From JAAYGD01 sp964609995 (GTDB lineage Bacteria > Bacillota_I > Bacilli_A > RF39 > UBA660): a stretch of 21,271 bases of DNA. The notes beneath the pieces were generated by a model. It was given only the letters and a program-made list of their open reading frames with translations, searched no databases and was not told the origin of the DNA. The stretch is taken from assembly GCA_964609995.1 (NCBI GenBank), contig CAZSTI010000014.1:1-21271 (forward strand), given 5' to 3'. The position numbers and the translations under genes are program-made. Of this stretch, positions 14,556 to 21,271 are shown piece by piece (within the stretch, counting starts at the first letter, position 1; the number at the start of each line of letters is the position of its first letter).

Positions 14556-15849
14556 TAGTTTAAATAAAAAATTAATTAAGAATTATTTGTTATTAATTAT
14601 AGTTTTTGTAATAACTATTTGGTTTTTTCAAATAGTTTTATTAAAAAGCAGTTATAATTTATTTAGAAAGAATGATATAAAAAAAGCTTTTAATCAAATA
14701 TATAATATAGAAGACAAAAATAAAATTGATTCTATAGCGGAATCAAATGACTTATATATTTATATTTTTGATGAAAATAATACATTGGTTTATGAATCCT
14801 ATAATCTATTACCTTGGGGTGTGGAAAAAGGAATTAATAATGAAATAATATCTTCAGGATTTAATAAAATAGATAAGGATATTGAATTAATTAGATTAGA
14901 CTCTAGATATAATTTATATGGAAACAAAATCGGAGATTATTTTGTAATTTTTATTTCAAAATTAGATCCAATAGAATCTACTACATCAATTATTGGAAGA
15001 CAATTAGTTTTTGTAATGTTTATATCTATTATAATTGCAATATATATTTCTATAAGATTATCTAATAAATTATCTAAACCTATTATTTCTATAAATGAAA
15101 AATCAAAAGAATTAGGTAAGGGAAATTTTGATATTAAGTTTGATGAAAATGCATATTTAGAATTGCATGAATTATCCAACACTTTAAACGATACAACAAA
15201 AAAATTAAATGAAAAAGACAAATTACAAAAAGAAATAATAGCGAATGTTAGTCATGATTTAAAAACACCACTAACAATTATAAAAGGATATTCAGAAGTA
15301 ATAAGAGATATTAAGAGTAATAAAAAAAATAGAGATGGAAAATTAAATAAAATTATTAATGAAGTTGACAATTTAAATTCAATGATAAACAATATGCTGG
15401 AAACATCAAAATTAGATTCTAATAATTATTTAAAATTAGAAAAAACAGATATTTCAAAAATAGTAAATAAAGTAATAGATAGATTAGATAAAATAATTAA
15501 AGAGGAAAAGATAATTATAGAGTTTAAAAGCAATAAACTGTTATCAAATGTAGATAAAAATAAAATTGAACAAGTAATCTATAATTTGATTATAAACGCA
15601 ATAAATCATATTGGAAAAGATAATACTATTATTATTAATATTGATAATAATCACTTAGAAATAATTGATCATGGTAAAGGAATAGAAGATACAACACATA
15701 TATTTGATAAATTTTATACAACACATAATAGTAAGACTTCAAATGGATTAGGTCTTTATATAGTAAAAACAATTTTAGATAAACACAATTTAAAATATGG
15801 AGTTGACACTAAAATTAATAAATTTACAAAATTTTGGATTGAATTTTAA
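14548..15849 (+). CDS. membrane sensor histidine kinase
   Basis: Partner of the preceding regulator, 433 residues. Transmembrane helices at about 13-32 and 151-171 flank an extracytoplasmic sensor of about 118 residues. A HAMP linker follows (about 172-225), then HisKA with SHDLKTPLT (phospho-acceptor His 236). The HATPase domain has its N-box near 346-353, G1 DHGKGI (374-379) and G2 NGLGLYIVK (399-407). The start is a TTG at 14548, with GGAGAAGG (14532-14539) upstream and no usable ATG or GTG near; it overlaps the regulator by 8 nt. The sensor region resembles no domain I recognise. Confidence 0.95.
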   Translation: MSDSLNKKLIKNYLLLIIVFVITIWFFQIVLLKSSYNLFRKNDIKKAFNQIYNIEDKNKIDSIAESNDLYIYIFDENNTLVYESYNLLPWGVEKGINNEIISSGFNKIDKDIELIRLDSRYNLYGNKIGDYFVIFISKLDPIESTTSIIGRQLVFVMFISIIIAIYISIRLSNKLSKPIISINEKSKELGKGNFDIKFDENAYLELHELSNTLNDTTKKLNEKDKLQKEIIANVSHDLKTPLTIIKGYSEVIRDIKSNKKNRDGKLNKIINEVDNLNSMINNMLETSKLDSNNYLKLEKTDISKIVNKVIDRLDKIIKEEKIIIEFKSNKLLSNVDKNKIEQVIYNLIINAINHIGKDNTIIINIDNNHLEIIDHGKGIEDTTHIFDKFYTTHNSKTSNGLGLYIVKTILDKHNLKYGVDTKINKFTKFWIEF

Positions 15850-15853
15850 ATTA

Positions 15854-15882
15854 TCATATTTCTATCACATTGAAATTATACT
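15854..15882 (+). promoter_or_regulatory. response-regulator box and promoter of the small secreted protein
   Basis: The same TCATATTTCTATCACATT as at 13859-13876 (here 15854-15871), followed by TATACT (15877-15882) as -10. It begins 5 nt after the kinase stop codon. The distance from box to -10 is 2 bp shorter than at the two-component promoter. Confidence 0.65.
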
Positions 15883-15907
15883 ATTAACATAGAAAGGAGG
15901 AAATATT

Positions 15908-16216
15908 ATGAAAAAAGTATATTTTATAGTAGCAAGTATATTAGTATCAGCACTTACAATTACTGCAGTTAATGCAGAGACTTCAAGAACTCCAACAAAC
16001 CCAAATAATACTTTAGAAAACAAAGTTCAAGTAATAGATCAAATGGTTAAAGATGGAGAACTTGATAAAGAGACCTCAGAAGAAATTAAATCACAATTAG
16101 AAAATTGTGATGGTACTGGTTCTAAAAAATTAGGACAAAAATACAATCTTAGATTTGGTCAAAGATTAGGTAATGGTATGGGAAATGGCCAAGGAAAGAG
16201 ATTACATCAAGAATAA
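15908..16216 (+). CDS. small secreted protein, probable target of the adjacent two-component system
   Basis: 102 residues. A signal peptide (MKKVYFIVASILVSALTITA, cleavage probably after VNA at 23) precedes a mature part of about 79 residues. IDQMVKDGELDKETSEEIKS resembles the short helix-turn-helix repeats of YckD/DUF2680-type exported proteins. The C-terminus is rich in glycine, asparagine and basic residues (FGQRLGNGMGNGQGKR). A single cysteine lies at about 72. RBS AAAGGAGG. It carries its own response-regulator box and terminator, and lies directly behind the two-component genes, so it may be an envelope-stress effector or sensor partner; this is inference. Confidence 0.8.
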   Translation: MKKVYFIVASILVSALTITAVNAETSRTPTNPNNTLENKVQVIDQMVKDGELDKETSEEIKSQLENCDGTGSKKLGQKYNLRFGQRLGNGMGNGQGKRLHQE

Positions 16217-16218
16217 TT

Positions 16219-16244
16219 AAAAAGGAATTTTTTTCCTTTTTTTT
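16219..16244 (+). terminator. intrinsic terminator after the small secreted protein
   Basis: AAAAGGAA (16220-16227) pairs with TTCCTTTT (16233-16240) over a five-T loop and runs into further T residues. Confidence 0.75.
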
Positions 16245-16278
16245 ATTTTGTAGTATAATAACTAATCAAGGAGTTATT

Positions 16279-16770
16279 ATGAAAAAAAATCATTTAGGTT
16301 ATCTTGATAATCTAGCAAAACTAAGATCTTTTTATATAAGCATTATAGAACTTATGTCTCATTCAAATGATATATATGAATTAATATATTTAGAAAAAAT
16401 TATGGAGTGCTCTATTCCGGAAGGAAAATTAGATTTTGAAACATTAAGGAAAGTAGATGAAAAATGCAAAGAAATATCATTTAAAATGGCTAATTTTGCG
16501 TGTTCTAATGAAGAAAAAAGAGAGGAAGAATACAATAAAGAATTCGAATTACTAAACCTAAGAGTTAATCAATTTGATCAATATTCTAGATTTCTATTAA
16601 ATGAAACAAAAATAAAAACTGCACCTACTTATATACAAGTTAGAACTCCTGAGTATCCTAATATAGAAGGAATAGATACAACAAATGCAAATGAACTTAT
16701 TGACCAAAGTGTATCAAATATTCAAACTTCAATATTAGAGTATAAAGAAAAAGTGTTATCAATTAAATAA
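16279..16770 (+). CDS. hypothetical protein, 163 aa
   Basis: I do not recognise this family. It is a soluble, mostly helical, acidic protein without signal peptide. The first 110 residues are predicted long helices (repeated E/K/L/I). A proline-containing stretch near PTYIQVRTPEYPNIEG (about 115-130) and a final helix follow. A TATAAT at 16254-16259 and RBS AAGGAG (16268-16273) lie in front, so it has its own transcript start after the terminator. Neighbours give no hint of function. Confidence 0.75.
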   Translation: MKKNHLGYLDNLAKLRSFYISIIELMSHSNDIYELIYLEKIMECSIPEGKLDFETLRKVDEKCKEISFKMANFACSNEEKREEEYNKEFELLNLRVNQFDQYSRFLLNETKIKTAPTYIQVRTPEYPNIEGIDTTNANELIDQSVSNIQTSILEYKEKVLSIK

Positions 16771-16820
16771 AGTTAAATTTTTTTTATGATTTACTAATAA
16801 CGGATAACAAAATCAATAAT

Positions 16821-16898
16821 ATGAACAATCCTAATTATTATCATATAAGAGGATTAATAGATATTATAGTTAAAATAATTGAACTAAAAAGAGATTAA
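16821..16898 (+). CDS. possible 25-residue peptide gene
   Basis: ATG at 16821 opens 25 codons (MNNPNYYHIRGLIDIIVKII then ELKRD) ending in TAA at 16896-16898. The peptide is an amphipathic/hydrophobic helix with charged ends, and the stop codon lies inside a very strong terminator stem, as expected for a short transcript. The RBS is weak. It could be a small membrane-active peptide, the residue of a longer gene, or chance. Confidence 0.35.
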   Translation: MNNPNYYHIRGLIDIIVKIIELKRD

Positions 16899-16918
16899 TA
16901 TTATTAATCTCTTTTTGT
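16886..16918 (+). terminator. long perfect-dyad terminator
   Basis: AAAAAGAGATTAATA (16886-16900) and its exact complement (16902-16916) are separated by one base. They make the longest perfect inverted repeat I see in the window, with its A-run and T-run ends. It can work in both directions. Confidence 0.8.
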
Positions 16919-16959
16919 TATAATAATATTATTTATTGATGCAAAAATAAAGGAGGTAT

Positions 16960-17794
16960 ATGAATATAGATAAGTGGAGAGAAGGTGTAATTGATCCTTA
17001 CTCTATTAAATTCAAAAACATAACTATAATCGAAATATTGAGTTATCCTCATGCTGGAAATGATGTTTACAAATGTTTAGGAACGTATAGGGGAAAAGAA
17101 AAGACATTTTATTTAAAAATTGAAAGAAATGATAAAACTAATGTTTCAAATGAGATAAAAAAACTTAATGAATTAAAAATTGATTTGCCTATTCCAAAAG
17201 TATTAGATTATGGAAATATTAATAATCTCTATTATATTGTAACTGATAATATTGATGGTCTAAGATTATCACAAATAGATAATTTTGATAAGAATTGTTT
17301 AATAGAATATGGGAAGACACTGGCGGTAATTCATTCCCTTGATTATAAAACAGATAAGATAAAAGAAAGAAAAATAAATGATATTCCAATTGATACAAAA
17401 AATCTAAATATTAACAAATATATTAAGTGGTTAAATGATAATAAATTTGAAAAGAATTATGACACCTTTATTCATGGGGATTTTCATTATGCTAATATAT
17501 TATGGAAAAATAACAGTATAATTGGAATACTTGATTGGGAATATTCTGGGATGGGATCGAAAGAACAAGATATTGCGTGGTCAATTATAAAAAGAGAAAC
17601 CCAAAAATTTATGAAAACTAAAAAAGAAGTTGATTTGTTTTTAGAAGGGTATAAACAATTGGGTACTTATGACCCCCCAAAAATTGAATTGGTTTATTGT
17701 TAACTCATATGTTCATTTTTATATTATGAATAACGAAAAAGATAAAAATTATTCAAAATTTATAATAAAGAAAATAGAAGAGATAATAAGATAG
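16960..17794 (+). pseudogene. aminoglycoside-phosphotransferase-like kinase, frameshifted at a C6 run
   Basis: APH/choline-kinase-fold small-molecule kinase. The uninterrupted frame runs 16960-17703 (247 residues): an N lobe with FYLKIE (Lys 53), a hinge near YIVTDNIDG, catalytic loop IHGDFHYANI (Asp 174, Asn 179) and metal-binding LDWEYSG (Asp 192). At GAC-C-run (C6 at 17673-17678, then A5) the frame runs into IELVYC and stops. Removing one base there gives DPQKLNWFIVNSYVHFYIMN and a helical tail to TAG at 17792-17794, which looks like the expected APH C-terminus. It could be a phase-variable tract, a recent mutation or an assembly error. RBS AAAGGAGG; substrate unknown, and resistance should not be assumed. 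Confidence 0.8.
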
Positions 17795-17867
17795 ATTGGG
17801 AAGTATTGTTTTTTCTATGTTATAATAACTTAAGGGATTGATAAAATAATAATATAATGGGGGACAT

Positions 17868-18767
17868 GTGAAAATTAGGACTAATGAATATGATTTAGTT
17901 GTTAATAAAAAAGTAGATAATAAAAAAATATTATCTATTTCTGATATACATTATAATAAAGATATATTAAGTGATTTATTAAATAAGATGCATGAAATAG
18001 GCCCTGATTATATATGTATTGTAGGTGATTTATTAGATAAAACAAATGATGATTTAAGAGACATGGTAATTTGGTTAAATGAAATATCTAATTCTTTTAA
18101 AACAATTATATCTATAGGAAATCATGATATGGTTAGGTATGATAAAGGTAATGAATATCCTTGGAGTACTAGTATTAATTCTAATTTTTTTAAATTAGTA
18201 GATAAGATATCAAATGTAGTATATTTAAGAGATGTATTTGAAAGTTATTCTGATGGTAAGGTTAATTTTTCTGCTTTAAATATGGATTCTTTTTGGTATG
18301 AAAATAGAGATGATAGAGAATCTAAGGTGGAATTTTATAGAGTATTAAGTGAAATAGATTGTAGTAAATTAAAAAAATCTTCATTAAATATATTGCTATC
18401 TCATAGTCCTAATAGGTTAATAAAAAATAATGAAATAATAGTAAATAAGTTTGAAGTATTAAAGTATTTTGATTTAATACTATCAGGTCATAATCATGGT
18501 GGATTAACTCCAAAAATATTAAGACCTATTATGAATCATACTGGAATTGTTGGACCTTATAATAAGGTATTTCAAAAGAGTTCATATGGAACTTGGACTG
18601 AAGAAAACACTTCCTTGTTAATAAGCGATGGTATTACAAAATGTGCTGATTCTAATAAAGTAAAAGCACTTAAAAAAGTTATAAATTCAATATATAAACC
18701 AGATATTGAAATAATAAATATTAGACAAGGTGATAAACATAAATTAATTAAAAGTAGTATCATTTGA
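17868..18767 (+). CDS. calcineurin-like metallophosphoesterase
   Basis: Di-metal phosphoesterase of 299 residues. All motifs of the fold are present in order: SDIH (Asp 26, His 28), GDLLD (Asp 54), GNHD (84-87, Asn 85 and His 86), LSHSPN (His 179) and SGHNHGG (His 208 and His 210). There is no signal peptide or membrane helix, unlike YkuE-type members, so it is likely cytoplasmic or peripheral. The start is GTG at 17868 with GGGGGA (17859-17864) just upstream; the ATG two bases earlier is followed at once by a stop. Substrate unknown. It stands alone, with a terminator 70 nt downstream. Confidence 0.9.
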   Translation: MKIRTNEYDLVVNKKVDNKKILSISDIHYNKDILSDLLNKMHEIGPDYICIVGDLLDKTNDDLRDMVIWLNEISNSFKTIISIGNHDMVRYDKGNEYPWSTSINSNFFKLVDKISNVVYLRDVFESYSDGKVNFSALNMDSFWYENRDDRESKVEFYRVLSEIDCSKLKKSSLNILLSHSPNRLIKNNEIIVNKFEVLKYFDLILSGHNHGGLTPKILRPIMNHTGIVGPYNKVFQKSSYGTWTEENTSLLISDGITKCADSNKVKALKKVINSIYKPDIEIINIRQGDKHKLIKSSII

Positions 18768-18839
18768 TATTGCTTTTTTTATTAATTAAATTTATTAATG
18801 TAGAAAATAGTAGATTTTTGTACATATAATATTTTTAAT

Positions 18840-18869
18840 AAGAAAGAGAATAATTGCTTTTTCTTTTTT
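18840..18869 (+). terminator. intrinsic terminator after the metallophosphoesterase
   Basis: AAGAAAGAG (18840-18848) pairs with CTTTTTCTT (18857-18865), one G-U pair, 8-nt loop, followed by T residues. Confidence 0.55.
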
Positions 18870-18914
18870 ATTATGATAGTATAAAATCTTATAAAAGTTT
18901 GGGAGGTTATTTTT

Positions 18915-19343
18915 ATGAAACCAATAGGTAGTTATACATTTGAAATTGCGGTTGGTCTTAAGATGTTTTTTGATGTTGATGAATATTTTATAATGGGAAA
19001 TTATAATGGGAATCCATCAATATTTATGGGTTTTTATGATATAGAAAGCAAAGAAAAAATAGAATATATTGGACCTAGTCAAATTAAAGACATAAATAAC
19101 TTTGATATATATTTAAATAGAGAATTAAATGAAGAAGAAGAAAGACTTGTTAATTCTTTGGATTATATTAAAGAAAAATTTGATGAGAATATATATAATG
19201 CTCTATTTATATTACCAACAAATTCTATAAGTAAATCAGTTACTGATAAAACACTATTTTATTCTACATATAATAATGGAACTCAAGAGTTTGTTCTTCA
19301 CACTAGTGAAAAATTAAATAAAGCTAAGACTTTAACAAAATAG
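18915..19343 (+). CDS. hypothetical protein, 142 aa, paired with the amidoligase
   Basis: I do not recognise this family. A soluble alpha/beta protein with no signal peptide. The N-terminal half is rich in aromatic beta-strand residues (YTFEIAVGLKMFFDVDEYFI, then NPSIFMGFYD), the middle is an acidic helix (NEEEERLVNSLDYIKEKFDE) and the end is polar. RBS GGGAGG (18900-18905), about 9 nt before the ATG. The next gene, an amidoligase, starts 10 nt after its stop with almost no RBS of its own, so the two are probably made together and this protein may be a substrate, carrier or partner of the ligase. Confidence 0.75.
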   Translation: MKPIGSYTFEIAVGLKMFFDVDEYFIMGNYNGNPSIFMGFYDIESKEKIEYIGPSQIKDINNFDIYLNRELNEEEERLVNSLDYIKEKFDENIYNALFILPTNSISKSVTDKTLFYSTYNNGTQEFVLHTSEKLNKAKTLTK

Positions 19344-19352
19344 AGAATAAAC

Positions 19353-20564
19353 ATGTATATTAATAATGGCTTATTAAATAATGACGATAGATATTACTAT
19401 AAAAAATATAGAGAATCAATTAATAATGAAGAGAAAAAAATAATTATCGGAAAAATTAAAGATGATAGTTATAAATTGAATTTAATATTGGAAGAAAAAT
19501 CTCAAGATAATATATATTTATTATTGTCTTCATTAAAAAAATATGAGTATAAATTTTTATATATTGAATATTTAAAATCTAATGAATTAAAAGGGAAAAT
19601 ATTAAATGACACTAAAAAGGAATTAAAAAAAATAAGGGGTATTGAAGAATTATATAGTAATAATGATAATAGTAATATTATAAAAGGAATATTTCCAGAA
19701 AACTTAACCTTTGGGATTGAAATTGAAACAGTAGGAGAAAATCATTCTATGTTTTTAAATAATTTAAAATACAAAGAATGGGTAACTAAAAAAGAAATTT
19801 GTATAAATGATATAGGATTTGAAATAGTATCTCCTCCATTAAAATATAATAAAGATGATTTATCTCAAATACACAAAGTATGTACTTTTTTAAAATATAA
19901 TGGTTTTGGAGTCACTCAAAAATGTGGTGGACATATACATTATGGTTTTGATTATTTTGATAATTCAAAAAATTTATTGAATTTAATACTACTATATAGT
20001 TTTTTTGAAAAAGAATTATATATGATTTCAAATAGTGAAAAAGATTCTTTAAGAACAATTGCAAGTAATTATGCTAATTCTATTATTCCCATGGTAAATA
20101 GTATTAATACTAAAGTAAAAGACTATAATGATTGCGATAATTTAATAGAAGATATATTAGAAATAATAGAAGAAAATAAATATTTTAAGAAAATAGGATT
20201 ACATTTAGGAAATATTGGAATGGAAAATAAAAACACAATAGAGTTTAGAATTCCAAATGGTACTTTAGAATATGATGATTGGCATAAAAATATTATATTA
20301 TTTGGATCTTTAATTAGATATTCAAAGGATATTTCAAATAATTTAAATATTGAGTCAAATGTACACGATATTATGAGTAAAAAAGAAAGCTCAGAAAACA
20401 AAGTACATTTATTAATGAATTATTTGTTTGAAGATAATGATTTTATTAAGAAAAATTATATTGATAGATATTATTCTCATATTAAGGATAAAACAATAAA
20501 AAAATTAAAATTAGAACCTTTTAATTTGAATAATTATAGTAATTTAAGAAAAATAGTTGAATAA
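19353..20564 (+). CDS. putative amidoligase (COOH-NH2 ligase, glutamine-synthetase/GCS-like fold)
   Basis: 403 residues. The first ~115 are a lysine-rich helical extension of unknown role. The amidoligase domain follows: LTFGIEIETVG (118-128), GFEIVSPPLKY (155-165), KCGGHIHYGFD (190-200), and NTIEFRIPNGTLEYDDWHKN (about 294-313). This order and these acidic and histidine residues match the Amidoligase_2 family, related to glutamate-cysteine ligase and predicted to form amide bonds on peptides or proteins using ATP. Members are often found with dedicated partner genes. The natural substrate here is unknown. The only partner candidate is the 142-residue protein immediately upstream. Confidence 0.85.
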   Translation: MYINNGLLNNDDRYYYKKYRESINNEEKKIIIGKIKDDSYKLNLILEEKSQDNIYLLLSSLKKYEYKFLYIEYLKSNELKGKILNDTKKELKKIRGIEELYSNNDNSNIIKGIFPENLTFGIEIETVGENHSMFLNNLKYKEWVTKKEICINDIGFEIVSPPLKYNKDDLSQIHKVCTFLKYNGFGVTQKCGGHIHYGFDYFDNSKNLLNLILLYSFFEKELYMISNSEKDSLRTIASNYANSIIPMVNSINTKVKDYNDCDNLIEDILEIIEENKYFKKIGLHLGNIGMENKNTIEFRIPNGTLEYDDWHKNIILFGSLIRYSKDISNNLNIESNVHDIMSKKESSENKVHLLMNYLFEDNDFIKKNYIDRYYSHIKDKTIKKLKLEPFNLNNYSNLRKIVE

Positions 20565-20573
20565 AGATAATTG

Positions 20574-20582
20574 TGATATAAT
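20574..20582 (+). promoter_or_regulatory. extended -10 promoter of galE
   Basis: TGATATAAT, a perfect extended -10 element (TG-N-TATAAT), about 23 nt before the galE ATG and just after the amidoligase stop. No convincing -35 box is present, as is usual with extended -10 promoters. Confidence 0.6.
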
Positions 20583-20604
20583 CAAATTAATAATTGGAGG
20601 TCTA

Positions 20605-21271
20605 ATGAAAGTATTAGTTATTGGTGGTGCGGGTTATATCGGAAGTCATGCTGTTTATGAACTTATTAGAGATAATAACGAAGTAATAGTAATGGATAAT
20701 TTATCAACAGGTAAGAAAGAAATGGTACATAAGAGTGCTAAGTTTTATTTTGGAGATATTACTAAAAAAGAGGATTTAGATAAAGTATTTAGTAGTGAAA
20801 ATAATATAGATGTTGTAATGCATTTTGCAGCTAAATTAATTGTTCCAGAAAGTGTAAGTATGCCTTTAGAGTATTATTATAATAATGTAGAAGGTGTAAG
20901 ATTGATGTTAGATGCTATGATAAGACATAGTGTTAAAAATGTAGTATTTAGTAGTACTGCTGCTGTATACGGAGAACCAATTAAACCTATATGTGAAGAA
21001 GATGATTACACCTTGCCAATTAATCCTTATGGTGCTTCTAAACTAGCTACTGAAAACATGATTAAGTGGGTATGCAATGCATATAATATGAATTATTGTA
21101 TATTTAGATATTTTAATGTAGCAGGGGCTGATAAATCATTAGAAATTGGATTAGATAAAGATAATTTAACTCATTTGATTCCTATTGTAACTCAAACTAT
21201 ACTAGGAAAAAGAGATAAGATGAAAGTATTTGGAGATGATTATGACACTCCAGATGGAACATGCATAAGAG
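20605..21271 (+). CDS. galE: UDP-glucose 4-epimerase, 5' part
   Basis: NAD-dependent short-chain dehydrogenase/reductase that interconverts UDP-glucose and UDP-galactose for galactose use and glycan synthesis. The 222 residues present start MKVLVIGGAGYIGSH, the Rossmann GxxGxxG. They continue with DNLSTG, HFAAKLIVPESV, the SSTAAVYG strand with the catalytic Ser/Thr, and YGASKLATE carrying the YxxxK catalytic pair. FRYFNVAGAD and the YDTPDGTCIR substrate segment are also present. All are typical of GalE. The gene runs off the window, so about the last third is missing. RBS GGAGG (20596-20600). Confidence 0.95.
   Translation, partial: MKVLVIGGAGYIGSHAVYELIRDNNEVIVMDNLSTGKKEMVHKSAKFYFGDITKKEDLDKVFSSENNIDVVMHFAAKLIVPESVSMPLEYYYNNVEGVRLMLDAMIRHSVKNVVFSSTAAVYGEPIKPICEEDDYTLPINPYGASKLATENMIKWVCNAYNMNYCIFRYFNVAGADKSLEIGLDKDNLTHLIPIVTQTILGKRDKMKVFGDDYDTPDGTCIR

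Noticed and set aside
16960..17703. Antibiotic-resistance gene
   Set aside because: The APH fold is shared by many kinases of unknown substrate, the gene is frameshifted, and nothing nearby suggests a resistance element.
1..21271. Mollicute-type recoding of TGA as tryptophan
   Set aside because: Tryptophans in the clear genes use TGG, and the response regulator ends in TGA exactly where its kinase partner begins, so TGA works as a stop.
1..21271. CRISPR arrays, tRNA genes, insertion sequences or transposases
   Set aside because: Looked for spaced direct repeats, cloverleaf/TTCRA signatures and transposase-like proteins with terminal repeats; none seen. The only long repeat is the coding cassette at 4629/5654.

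Overview
The window comes from an AT-rich low-GC Gram-positive bacterium. Strong Shine-Dalgarno sequences, RNase J, YlxM next to the SRP genes, Trp read from TGG and TGA used as a normal stop all fit Firmicutes/Bacilli with genetic code 11. The very low GC, the asparagine/lysine-rich proteins and the families of small secreted proteins suggest an uncultured gut lineage near the Mollicutes (RF39-like). That placement is inferred, not proven.

Layout. 92-2659: rpsO and pnp (translation and RNA decay). 2874-4547 (minus): RNase J, with a recognisable promoter. 4627-6746 (minus): two secreted, cysteine-rich, membrane-anchored paralogues. Their last ~87 residues are almost identical at DNA level while their ectodomains differ. 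6825-9390: ftsY, ylxM and ffh, the signal-recognition-particle cluster, closed by a terminator. 9404-13249: an accessory block of four minus-strand genes. Three encode a divergent HExxH metallopeptidase-like family, one of which has lost all its zinc ligands. A plus-strand stretch at about 11311-11917 carries no gene but behaves like a large structured RNA of about 600 nt: its own extended -10 promoter, paired ends, many local hairpins, an intrinsic terminator and raised GC. 13339-16216: a membrane protein, an OmpR-type two-component system and a small secreted protein. The promoters of the last two share an 18-bp direct-repeat box. 16279-18767: a soluble hypothetical protein, a possible 25-residue peptide gene with a very strong terminator, an aminoglycoside-phosphotransferase-like kinase broken by a frameshift at a C6 run, and a metallophosphoesterase. 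18915-20564: a hypothetical protein paired with an amidoligase. 20605 to the window end: the 5' part of galE.

The best candidate for something undescribed is the large RNA with its flanking peptidase-like genes. The RNA is similar in size to the known ROOL class, but I cannot assign the class from sequence reading alone. Second is the twin surface-protein locus, which looks like a conserved membrane cassette joined to diversified, internally duplicated ectodomains. Other points worth following are the two-component regulon box, the frameshifted kinase and the amidoligase pair.
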